64,000 nt of DNA, taken from Arthrobacter ipis (GTDB lineage: Bacteria > Actinomycetota > Actinomycetes > Actinomycetales > Micrococcaceae). The stretch's first letter is position 1. Each line of letters starts with the position of its first letter. Positions 33,610 to 41,068 of the stretch are shown in pieces. Under the pieces are notes generated by a model. It saw only the letters and a list, made by a program, of their open reading frames with translations. It was not told the DNA's origin and did not search any database. The stretch covers positions 588,929 through 652,928 of the forward strand of contig NZ_JAAOXD010000003.1 in the NCBI RefSeq assembly GCF_014694315.1. Direction: 5' to 3'. A program made the position numbers and the translations under genes.

Positions 33610-34938
33610 CTAGCAGTTGGCCGGCTCGTATTCGTAAGCGCCGGCGTCGGCCAGTCCGGCTCCGGAACAGTGCCCTTTTTGCGGAACGGGCTTCTGGTCC
33701 AGGTCCACGCTGGAAGGGCTGCTTGGCGCGCGGTCTATCGCAGGGCTGCCGCTGGTGAGGTGGAGGTCCTTGCGGGGATTGACGAACTTTGCGGGAGCCG
33801 TCGTCGAACTGTTGTCCAGCGGGACATTGCTGGGGCCGTTGACAACGTTCGACTGCTCGGTCCAGCCGGACCCGTCCATCCACAGGGCGTCACGCACAGC
33901 CACGAGGATGTTGGCGCGGATGACGGTCGAAGAGGGGCAGCGGGCGTGGCAGACCACGCCGCGTGAGCGGTTGCCGTTGAGCCAGACGGTGTTGAACTCG
34001 AAAGTGGTGCTGTTGGTGGGGCCGTAGCGTGTGTCCGGGCCGCGGATGATCAGGCCTGCGGCTTCGGCGCATTTCTTGCCGCACGAGGCCCGGACCAGGT
34101 TGTAGCGGAAAGTGTTGCCGTCTGCCTTCCCGTCGGAGCGCCCGACTTCGGAGAACATGTTGTTGTCTATGGCCTTGTTGTGGTGGATGTTGTTGCGGCT
34201 GCCGTCGTAGATCTCGAAGGCGCTTCCGTCCCGGCGGAAGTCGTAGGAGTATGCCGTGGAACCGGTGACGGTATTGCCCGAGAACTCGTTGTCGTTGCCG
34301 TTGATCAGCACGCCGAACGCACCCGAGTCATCGCTGCAGTTGGCTTCATCCGCGGTGCCGCACCGTCTTCCCGCGGTGTTGACGTTCATGATGTTGTTGT
34401 CCGTCAGGACATTGTTGGAGTAGTTTCCGAAGTCGGATCCGGTGGCCACCCTGATTCCGGCGGTGTTGTTGGAAGCCTCGGAATTCTTCACCACCACATG
34501 GTCGCCGTACACGTTGAAGCCCGCGTACCCGCAGTCTGTGGCCCGCAGCCCGTCAACCTCGATGTAGCTGCCGTCCAGCCGGAAGCAGTCTCCGTTCTCG
34601 CCGCTGGTGATTGTTGGCAGGTTCCCATCGCCGTAGCTGTTCAGTCTGATGGCCGACGACGGTGTTCCGCTTTCGTCGAGCACCACCTTGCCGGTCCACT
34701 CGTCACCCCTGCGGAAACTGAGGGAGTCTCCGGGGTTGAATGCCGTCTCGTTGACTTTCTGCAGCGACTGCCAGGGCGAATCCGGGGACGTCCCGGAGTT
34801 GGTGTCGCTTCCCGCAGCACTTACGTAAAAGTGGGTGGGCGGCGTCCAAGGGGCAGGCTTAGATACGCAGCCCGCCAGCAGGACTACCAAGAGGACGGCC
34901 GCCAGCGCGGCGGCGGCCCGTGTGAATCGTGTGCTCAT
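33610..34938 (-). CDS. right-handed parallel beta-helix lipoprotein
   Basis: Surface lipoprotein of 442 residues. The signal TRAAAALAAVLLVVLLAGC gives lipobox LAGC. FYVSAAGSDTNSGTSPDSPW begins a pectate-lyase-like fold, and strands of N-rich rungs follow (NGNDNEFSGNTVTGS, SRNNIHHNKAIDNNMF). The domain is of the type found in polysaccharide lyases and glycan-binding proteins; I see no catalytic signature that picks one. Several Cys pairs (CGTADEANC, CGKKC) may form disulfides. Single gene. Confidence 0.85.
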   Translation of the reverse strand: MSTRFTRAAAALAAVLLVVLLAGCVSKPAPWTPPTHFYVSAAGSDTNSGTSPDSPWQSLQKVNETAFNPGDSLSFRRGDEWTGKVVLDESGTPSSAIRLNSYGDGNLPTITSGENGDCFRLDGSYIEVDGLRATDCGYAGFNVYGDHVVVKNSEASNNTAGIRVATGSDFGNYSNNVLTDNNIMNVNTAGRRCGTADEANCSDDSGAFGVLINGNDNEFSGNTVTGSTAYSYDFRRDGSAFEIYDGSRNNIHHNKAIDNNMFSEVGRSDGKADGNTFRYNLVRASCGKKCAEAAGLIIRGPDTRYGPTNSTTFEFNTVWLNGNRSRGVVCHARCPSSTVIRANILVAVRDALWMDGSGWTEQSNVVNGPSNVPLDNSSTTAPAKFVNPRKDLHLTSGSPAIDRAPSSPSSVDLDQKPVPQKGHCSGAGLADAGAYEYEPANC

Positions 34939-35073
34939 GATTGCACCTGCTGGGGGCAGACAATGAGGGCCCGGCCCAGCATGGCCGCTCCCTCTGGTCC
35001 GGAGCGGCCAGAGTATAAAGCGCCCGGCGCAATGTCAACGGCACTGTGCCGGACTCCTACTTCACCCGGGCTC

Positions 35074-35821
35074 CTACCTAAGCGGTGCCGGCCGCATGCG
35101 GACCGGGGCCAGCAAGGTGATGAGCAGGATGGCGGTGACCGACCCGGCGGCCATGATCGAGGCCAGCACCACGATCTGGAACCGGCCCGCCTCCAGAGGC
35201 GAAAGCCCGCCGAAGATCGCCCCGACGAAGGCGCCCGGCAGCGTCACCAGGCCCGTCGTTTTAGTCTGGTCCACGGTCGGAATGAGCGCGGTACACGGCG
35301 CCGCGCGCCATCTCGCGGGTGGCCTGCCGGGGAGAGGCGCCCAGGGCCAGCCAGCCCTCCACCTGGTCCCAGCGGTCGATCACGGCCTCATTGAACCTGC
35401 GGCCTGCGAGCCCGGCAATCGCCATGGAATTGCCTACCACGATCCCGCCGATCGCCAGGGCGTAGCGGGAGGTGAACTCGATGGCTCCGGTGCCGAACAC
35501 GATGACCAGCGAGGCGAGGATGCCGGCGGCCATCGAACCGGCCACGACGGCAAGGTGGCGCCAGGACCAGGCGAGGCGGCGCGCGGCGGTAAGGGCGGCG
35601 ACGGTGAACATGACGCACAGCGCCACGGCCACCCATCCGGCGCTGGCGATCACGGCGCCGAGGATCAGGCTGACGGCGGCGAGCTGCGCCGCGCCGCGGA
35701 GGATGGCGAGGGCCGGCGCAAAGGCATGCGGAACCCGGAAAGCGCTGAGGACGGCGGCCGTCAGCGCCATAAGGAGGCCCACCGCGATCAGGGTGGGGGT
35801 CAGGCTGCCAAGCTCGGTCAC
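35074..35821 (-). pseudogene. frameshifted FetB/UPF0014-type ABC permease
   Basis: Two frames make one protein: 35821-35261 (LTPTLIAVGLLMALTAAVLS through SPRQATREMARGAVYRA) and 35280-35074 (LIPTVDQTKTTGLVTLPGAF to the end). Joining at TAC-CGC-GC|CTC-ATT restores the family sequence ARGAVYRALIPTVDQTKTTG, so one base is missing near 35285-35290. UPF0014 proteins are the membrane part of an iron-linked ABC exporter (FetB); no FetA-like ATPase lies adjacent. A sequencing error is possible. Otherwise the protein would end 16 residues after the break. Confidence 0.8.
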
Positions 35822-35901
35822 CAGATCAGCCTAGCGGGGCGTCGTCTCGTAGGGCTTCTGGGCGCTGCCGCGTAGGACTTCAGGCGGCGCCAGGGAAGAC
35901 G

Positions 35902-36360
35902 TCAGGCCCTCGGACCAAGCAAGAGGTTGGTGATCCGCATGCTGCAGAGCCGCTGCCCGGCGTCGTTGGTGATCAGCACTTCGTGCGTGGTCAGCGTGCC
36001 GCCAAGGTGGATGGGAGTGGCCGTGATGGTGATGACGCCGGTCCGGGCCGAGCGGTGGTGCGTGGCGGAGACGTCCACGCCCACGGCGGTCTTGCCCAGC
36101 GTGCTGGCGTGGATCACCGCCGCCCACGATCCCACGGCTTCGCCCACGGCCAGCGAGGCACCGCCGTGCAGCAGGCCGAACGACTGCCGGTTTCCCTCCA
36201 CCGGCATGGTCGCCACGACGCGCTCGACGGACTCCTCCACGATTTTCACGCCCATCTTCTCGTCCAGCTCGCCGAGGGTGATCTTCCACAGCTCTCCGGG
36301 CGTGGGGCCTTCGGGTGCTTGGGTGGCCGCCAGTTCTGCGTCGCGGGCTTCCGGCGTCAT
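35902..36360 (-). CDS. hotdog-fold acyl-CoA thioesterase (MenI/EntH or PaaI-like)
   Basis: A 152-residue hotdog thioesterase. The core SFGLLHGGASLAVGEAVGSWAAV carries the catalytic Glu of the EntH/MenI branch, and GVDVSATHHRSARTGVITI is the second beta face. It could hydrolyse DHNA-CoA for menaquinone (menA, menB and menE lie in this window) or act in phenylacetate breakdown. ATG 36360 has AAGGAG six bases ahead and fits family length; ATG 36414 adds 18 unrelated residues. Divergent from paaZ, sharing the PaaR-type operator between them, which favours the second option. Confidence 0.85.
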   Translation of the reverse strand: MTPEARDAELAATQAPEGPTPGELWKITLGELDEKMGVKIVEESVERVVATMPVEGNRQSFGLLHGGASLAVGEAVGSWAAVIHASTLGKTAVGVDVSATHHRSARTGVITITATPIHLGGTLTTHEVLITNDAGQRLCSMRITNLLLGPRA

Positions 36361-36427
36361 GTGCTCTCCTTGGGTCGTGTGTGGTGCCACTAGTGTGCAG
36401 CGGGGCACATTCATGTACTGTAGTCAT

Positions 36428-36451
36428 ATTACCGAACGGACGGTCAGTAAT
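36428..36451. promoter_or_regulatory. PaaR-type operator between thioesterase and paaZ
   Basis: ATTACCGAACGGACGGTCAG followed by TAAT, a near-palindrome with inner ACCG...CGGT arms, lies midway between divergent starts at 36360 and 36499. It shares ATTACCGAACG with the sites at 40832 and 45209 (reversed where needed). Confidence 0.75.
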
Positions 36452-36498
36452 GTTCTGGCCGGATCAGATTTGTCCCCCGTTGGAAGGACCCGTCAACG

Positions 36499-38610
36499 AT
36501 GACCACCACCGCCACTGCCCCCGAGGCCACCCTGGACACCGTGGAAACCGTCCCCAGTTTCGTGCAGGATTCCTGGTGGACTCCCGACGCCGGCTCGGCG
36601 GCTTCCGCTGTCCCCGTCCGGGACGCCAGCACGGGCGAGATTCTGGCCAAGGTGAGCACCGACGGACTGGACCTGGCCGCCGTCGTGGATTACGGCCGCA
36701 CCACAGGCCAAACGGAACTGGGCAAGCTGACCTTCCACCAGCGTGCCCTCAAGCTCAAGGAGCTGGCGCAGTACCTGAACGCGCGGCGCGAGCACTTCTA
36801 CGCGTTCTCCGCACAGACCGGCGCCACGAAGATCGACTCGATGATCGACATCGACGGCGGCATCGGGGTGCTGTTCACGTTCGGGTCCAAGGGCCGGCGT
36901 GAACTGCCCAACGCCCAGGTGGTGGTGGACGGGCCCATGGAGGTGCTGTCCAAGGACGGATCGTTCGCCGGCGAGCACATCTACACCCGCATCCCCGGCG
37001 TCGCGGTGCAGATCAACGCCTTCAACTTCCCGGTCTGGGGCATGCTGGAGAAGCTCGCGCCCGCGTTTATCGCCGGTGTCCCCACCATCGTCAAGCCCGC
37101 CACCCCCACCGGCTACGTCGCCGCGGCCGTGGTGAAGGCCATCATCGAATCCAACATCCTGCCCAAGGGATCGCTGCAGCTGATTTCCGGCTCGGTCCGC
37201 GGGCTGCTGGATGTGCTGGACTACCGTGACCTCGTGGCCTTCACCGGCTCGGCGTCCACCTCGCAGTCCCTCAGGTCCCACCCGAACGTGGTGCTGGGCG
37301 GCGTGAGGTTCACCTCCGAGACCGACTCCCTTAACGCCGCCATCCTCGGCCCGGACGCCGTGGAAGGCACCCCGGAATTCGACGCCTTCATCAAGTCCGT
37401 GGTCACCGAAATGACGGTGAAAGCCGGGCAGAAGTGCACAGCGATCCGCCGCGCCATCGTGCCGCAGGAGCTGGTACCCGCCGTGGTTTCCGCCATCGGA
37501 GCCCGCGTGGAGCAGCGCGTGGTGCTCGGCGATCCGCGCGCCGAGGGCGTCACCATGGGCGCGCTCGCCTCCGTGGAACAGCTCGCCGATGTCCGCGCCG
37601 CCGTGCAGTCCATGCTTGACGCCGGTGGCGAGCTTGCGTACGGAACGCTCGATTCGCCGTCGGTCACCAGCGCGGACGGTGCAACGGGCGTCGTCGAGGG
37701 CGGCGCCTTCATGTCTCCCGTGGTGCTCAGCTGGGCTGACGCCGAGGCCGAGCCCGTGCACTCGCTGGAAGCCTTCGGCCCGGTCTCGTCCGTGATCGGG
37801 TACAAGGACATTCCCGACGCCGTCCGGCTCGCCGCCCGCGGCGGCGGTTCGCTGGTCGCCTCGGTCTGCACCAACGATCCCTCCGTTGCGCAGGATCTGG
37901 TCACCGGCATCGCCGCCCACCACGGCCGAGTGCTGATGCTGAACCGTGAGGACGCGCGCTCGTCAACCGGCCATGGTTCGCCCGTCCCGCACCTGGTCCA
38001 CGGCGGACCAGGACGTGCCGGCGGCGGCGAGGAACTGGGCGGCATCCGCTCCGTGATGCACCACATGCAGCGCACCGCCATCCAGGGCTCGCCCAACATG
38101 CTCACCGCCGTGACCGGGATCTGGCACACCGGCGCCGACCGCAATTTCACTGTGGATACCGAGGGCACGCACCCGTTCCGCAAGTCCCTCGAGACCCTGC
38201 GCATCGGCGACGCTGTCCGTTCGGAACTGCGCGAGGTCGCACTCGATGACATCTCGGCTTTCGCCAACTCCACCGGCGACACGTTCTACGCCCACACCAA
38301 CCAGGAGGCCGCGGAAGCCAACCCGTTCTTCCCGGGCATCGTGGCGCACGGCTACCTGCTGCTGGCCTGGGCTGCCGGGCTGTTCGTGGAGCCCGCCCCG
38401 GGCCCGGTCCTGGCCAACTACGGCTTGGAGAACCTGCGCTTCATCACCCCTGTGGCTGCGGGGGACTCCATCCGGGTCACCCTCACGGCCAAGAAGATCA
38501 CCCCGCGCGAGACCGATGAGTACGGCGAGGTGGCCTGGGATGCCGTCCTGACCAACCAGAACGACGAAATTGTGGCCACCTATGACGTCCTCACCCTCGT
38601 GGAGAAGTAA
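36499..38610 (+). CDS. paaZ: bifunctional PaaZ: oxepin-CoA hydrolase/3-oxo-5,6-dehydrosuberyl-CoA dehydrogenase
   Basis: Two-domain phenylacetate enzyme of 703 residues. The N-terminal ~520 residues form an aldehyde dehydrogenase: FTGSASTSQSLRSHP (NAD loop), FTSETDSLNAAIL (Glu), and MTVKAGQKCTAIRRAIV with catalytic Cys. The C-terminal ~150 residues are a MaoC-type hydratase that opens the oxepin ring, with FANSTGDTFYAHTNQEAAE and FPGIVAHGYLLLAW (Asp and His). Together they convert oxepin-CoA to 3-oxo-5,6-dehydrosuberyl-CoA. The fused form matches E. coli PaaZ. Confidence 0.96.
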   Translation: MTTTATAPEATLDTVETVPSFVQDSWWTPDAGSAASAVPVRDASTGEILAKVSTDGLDLAAVVDYGRTTGQTELGKLTFHQRALKLKELAQYLNARREHFYAFSAQTGATKIDSMIDIDGGIGVLFTFGSKGRRELPNAQVVVDGPMEVLSKDGSFAGEHIYTRIPGVAVQINAFNFPVWGMLEKLAPAFIAGVPTIVKPATPTGYVAAAVVKAIIESNILPKGSLQLISGSVRGLLDVLDYRDLVAFTGSASTSQSLRSHPNVVLGGVRFTSETDSLNAAILGPDAVEGTPEFDAFIKSVVTEMTVKAGQKCTAIRRAIVPQELVPAVVSAIGARVEQRVVLGDPRAEGVTMGALASVEQLADVRAAVQSMLDAGGELAYGTLDSPSVTSADGATGVVEGGAFMSPVVLSWADAEAEPVHSLEAFGPVSSVIGYKDIPDAVRLAARGGGSLVASVCTNDPSVAQDLVTGIAAHHGRVLMLNREDARSSTGHGSPVPHLVHGGPGRAGGGEELGGIRSVMHHMQRTAIQGSPNMLTAVTGIWHTGADRNFTVDTEGTHPFRKSLETLRIGDAVRSELREVALDDISAFANSTGDTFYAHTNQEAAEANPFFPGIVAHGYLLLAWAAGLFVEPAPGPVLANYGLENLRFITPVAAGDSIRVTLTAKKITPRETDEYGEVAWDAVLTNQNDEIVATYDVLTLVEK

Positions 38611-38631
38611 CCGGACCCTCTCAGGTGCTTG

Positions 38632-38683
38632 GGACGCGTCCTCAGGTCCTGTCGGGTTTTTCCGGACGCGTCCTCAGATCCTG
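38632..38683 (+). repeat. 20-base direct repeat after paaZ
   Basis: GGACGCGTCCTCAGGTCCTG at 38632-38651 recurs at 38664-38683 with one change (GGTCC to GATCC). GGACGCGTCC is itself a palindrome. Lies between paaZ and the VOC gene; function unknown. Confidence 0.7.
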
Positions 38684-38755
38684 CAGGCGGGGCCGAATTT
38701 CCCCTGATCTTTCGGGGTTTTCCGGGCGTAAAATGACCCCGTAGGAGGTGGCGAA

Positions 38756-39163
38756 ATGACCCTAGCACTAAGAACAGCCACAACCGTCCTGCCTGTCGAT
38801 GATCCGGACCGCGCCCGCGGATTTTACGCGGAAACGTTGGGCCTCCCACACCGTGGCAAGGCTGAGGATGGAAGCGATTTATTTGGCAACGCTGACGGCC
38901 CGATGCTGCAGCTGATGCCTGTGAAAGATGGAAAGCACTCCGAGCACACAACACTGAGTTTTGAGGTCACTGACATTGAGCGGACCGTCCAGGATATGGA
39001 GTCCAAGGGCGTTCGGTTCCAGGACTATGACCTCCCCGATTTGAAGACCGATCACCACATCTGTTCAACCGACGCCGAGAAATGCGCCTGGTTCATGGAC
39101 ACTGAAAACAACATCCTCTGCGTCCACGAGAGGCTCGGAACACAGGCTGAATATCAGCTCTGA
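38756..39163 (+). CDS. VOC family protein (glyoxalase/bleomycin-resistance type)
   Basis: A 135-residue protein with ATTVLPVDDPDRARGFYAET, LQLMPVKDGKHSEHTTLSFE and YDLPDLKTDHHICSTDAEKC, then WFMDTENNILCVHE. The pattern is the common VOC fold with possible metal His and Glu. AGGAGG lies six bases ahead of the start. Role unknown. It is terminated by the strong hairpin at 39185. Less GC-rich than its neighbours, hinting at separate origin. Confidence 0.86.
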   Translation: MTLALRTATTVLPVDDPDRARGFYAETLGLPHRGKAEDGSDLFGNADGPMLQLMPVKDGKHSEHTTLSFEVTDIERTVQDMESKGVRFQDYDLPDLKTDHHICSTDAEKCAWFMDTENNILCVHERLGTQAEYQL

Positions 39164-39184
39164 TCCGCCGCGACGCGCAGGTTC

Positions 39185-39224
39185 CCAAACCCTTCCTCGC
39201 CTAGCTGAGGAAGGGTTTGGTTTT
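39185..39224 (+). terminator. rho-independent terminator of VOC gene
   Basis: Perfect 14-bp stem (39185-39198 with 39207-39220), eight-base loop and TTTT after it. Its right arm TGAGGAAGGG recurs downstream at about 39240 and, imperfectly, 39270, suggesting a repeat family. Confidence 0.9.
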
Positions 39225-39296
39225 AAGCGGCGAAAGGTGAGGAAGGGCTGGGGGAAAGCCAACGGGATGTGAGGAAGCGTCCGGGTGTTGGCAGGG

Positions 39297-40130
39297 TCAG
39301 GACCACGGGGTGACCGGGTGGTCCTGCAGTTCGCCGTCCACGAACACGTCCGCCCGCTCGTTGAAGAAGCAGACCAGGCCATGGATCTGCCGGGCGTCGA
39401 TGAACCGCGAGTCGTAGGCCCAGGCGATGTTCTTGCCCTGGGCTGACTCCGGGAGGCTCCAGTACTTGGCCTCGCCCTTGTAGGGGCAGACGGTCCGGTG
39501 CGGGCTGGCCTCCAGCAGGTCCAGCCGCACGTCCCCGGGCGGGATGTAGTAGCGCACCGGAAGCAGCGTTTCGTAGAGCAGATGGGCTCCGACGGTGTCC
39601 GCCAGCACCACGCCGTCGAGCTTCACCTCAATGTGTTTAAGCGTGGCCCGGATATCCACACGGTGGAACGGATCCCGCGGGTGGCCGATGATCTCCTCAT
39701 GGTCCTCGAGCCAGTGGAAGGCGCCGAAATCCAGGATGACGTACCCGGCCAGGTCCGGATCCGAGGGCCGGAACGCTGCCCGGGGCACGCTGAACGCGGA
39801 TGCCACGACGTCGAGCTCCTCGCCCACCGCCGTGTGCCGCCTGAACCCGGTCCGCGGGTCCAGCGCCGGCGGGGCCTCTGCCATCAGGCGGACCGGATAC
39901 TCGTCCGGCCCGGCGTCCCCCTCGGCTGCAGGCGGCTCGAGCCGCGCCAGCAGGTCCTTTTCGGGCACGGCGTAAACCGGGGTGACGCGTTTCGGTTCCC
40001 AGACCAGGAGGGCTTCCAGCGTGTCGACGACGGGGCTTCCGTCGATGCCCGCGCGGATCCTTTTGGAGGTGGGCTGGTATCGGAGATCAGGAAATGCGCC
40101 GAACAGCAGATCCGACAGTTTCGTGGCCAT
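39297..40130 (-). CDS. DUF427 domain protein
   Basis: A 277-residue cytosolic protein with two copies of the DUF427 fold. The first is around IRAGIDGSPVVDTLEALLVWEPKRVTPVYAVPE, and the second around VDIRATLKHIEVKLDGVVLADTVGAHLLYETLLPVRYYIPPGDVRL. The closing YKGEAKYWSLPESAQGKNIAWAYD is a DUF427 hallmark. Function unknown. ATG 40130 is chosen; a longer frame begins at 40172 without added family sequence. Confidence 0.88.
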   Translation of the reverse strand: MATKLSDLLFGAFPDLRYQPTSKRIRAGIDGSPVVDTLEALLVWEPKRVTPVYAVPEKDLLARLEPPAAEGDAGPDEYPVRLMAEAPPALDPRTGFRRHTAVGEELDVVASAFSVPRAAFRPSDPDLAGYVILDFGAFHWLEDHEEIIGHPRDPFHRVDIRATLKHIEVKLDGVVLADTVGAHLLYETLLPVRYYIPPGDVRLDLLEASPHRTVCPYKGEAKYWSLPESAQGKNIAWAYDSRFIDARQIHGLVCFFNERADVFVDGELQDHPVTPWS

Positions 40131-40198
40131 GCATTCAGGGTGGGCACCAGGGCGGCCGGCGTCAACGGCCAATTCGTCAACGCCTAATTGCTAGGCTG

Positions 40199-40816
40199 TC
40201 AGGGCTTGGCGTGCAGGCCGTCGAACGCCATGGTGATGACGTCGTCGGCCAGCTTTTCCGGTGAGAGCGAACCGCCCGGCTTGTACCACTCGACGATCGA
40301 GTTGATGGTTCCGAACAGGAGACGGGTCACGGTGCGGGGGTCGATGTCCTGGCGCAGTGACCCCTCGTCGCGGGCCGCGGAGATCAGCCCAGCCACCTTG
40401 TGGTCGAAGGCACGGCGGCGTTCCATGGCGTTGCGCTCAATGTCCGTGTTCCCGCGCAGCCGCAGCAGCAGCGTCACGAAGGGCAACCGCTCCACCAGCA
40501 CGGCGATGGTCTGGCGAAGCACGAACTCCAGCCGCGCGTCGGCCGCCCCCGAGGTGGCCCCCGGCTGCTCCAGGATGGCCTCCAGGCCGCCGAGAGCGTG
40601 ATCCAGGGCGAGTTTCAGCAGGTCGCCCTTGGAGGGCACATGGTGATAGATCGCCGACTTGGAGATGCCCAGATTTTCGGCGAGGATGCCCATGGATGTG
40701 GCATCGTAGCCGTGGCGGTTGAAGACGTCGACGGCGATCAGCAGCACGGACTGCTGGTCGTAGCCGGGACGGCCGCGCTTGGTGGGGGCTGCTGTGTTTC
40801 CTGCTGTACTGGGCAT
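40199..40816 (-). CDS. paaR: TetR family regulator PaaR
   Basis: A 205-residue TetR repressor. The HTH is VLLIAVDVFNRHGYDATSMG and ILAENLGISKSAIYHHVPSKGDLL, with the recognition helix around SKSAIYHH. The rest is the ligand-binding all-helical domain. In related actinobacteria PaaR binds phenylacetyl-CoA and represses paa genes. Four matching operator sites occur in this window, including one 15 bases ahead of its own start, so it should regulate itself. Basic tail at the N-terminus. Confidence 0.9.
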   Translation of the reverse strand: MPSTAGNTAAPTKRGRPGYDQQSVLLIAVDVFNRHGYDATSMGILAENLGISKSAIYHHVPSKGDLLKLALDHALGGLEAILEQPGATSGAADARLEFVLRQTIAVLVERLPFVTLLLRLRGNTDIERNAMERRRAFDHKVAGLISAARDEGSLRQDIDPRTVTRLLFGTINSIVEWYKPGGSLSPEKLADDVITMAFDGLHAKP

Positions 40817-40831
40817 ACGGGCTATTTTCTC

Positions 40832-40847
40832 ATGAACGTTCGGTAAT
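40832..40847. promoter_or_regulatory. PaaR-type operator, paaR promoter
   Basis: ATGAACGTTCGGTAAT, reversed ATTACCGAACGTTCAT, lies 15 bases upstream of the paaR start codon. It contains the palindrome GAACGTTC. Suggests autoregulation. Confidence 0.75.
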
Positions 40848-41068
40848 CTCGGCAGACCGCCAATTCGGAGGGTGCACGCGACCAGCGGTCAGCGTTTTTC
40901 CAAGGTCCAGATCCCACAGTTTTCTTTCGTCAGGGGAATCAGTGCGGCAAAGCTGACCCACGGGACAAGGAGGTCCCGGTGGTCGGCGTTCGGTCTCAGA
41001 ACCACATATTGGGATGACGACCGGGGCAGTGGGTTTGGCAGGTGCCCCGGGCCAAGGAGGCACTGAGC

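Noticed and set aside
35261-35821. A complete short FetB protein
   Set aside because: The frame ends in HSDRGPD, unlike the family, while the missing C-terminal part is present in the next frame.
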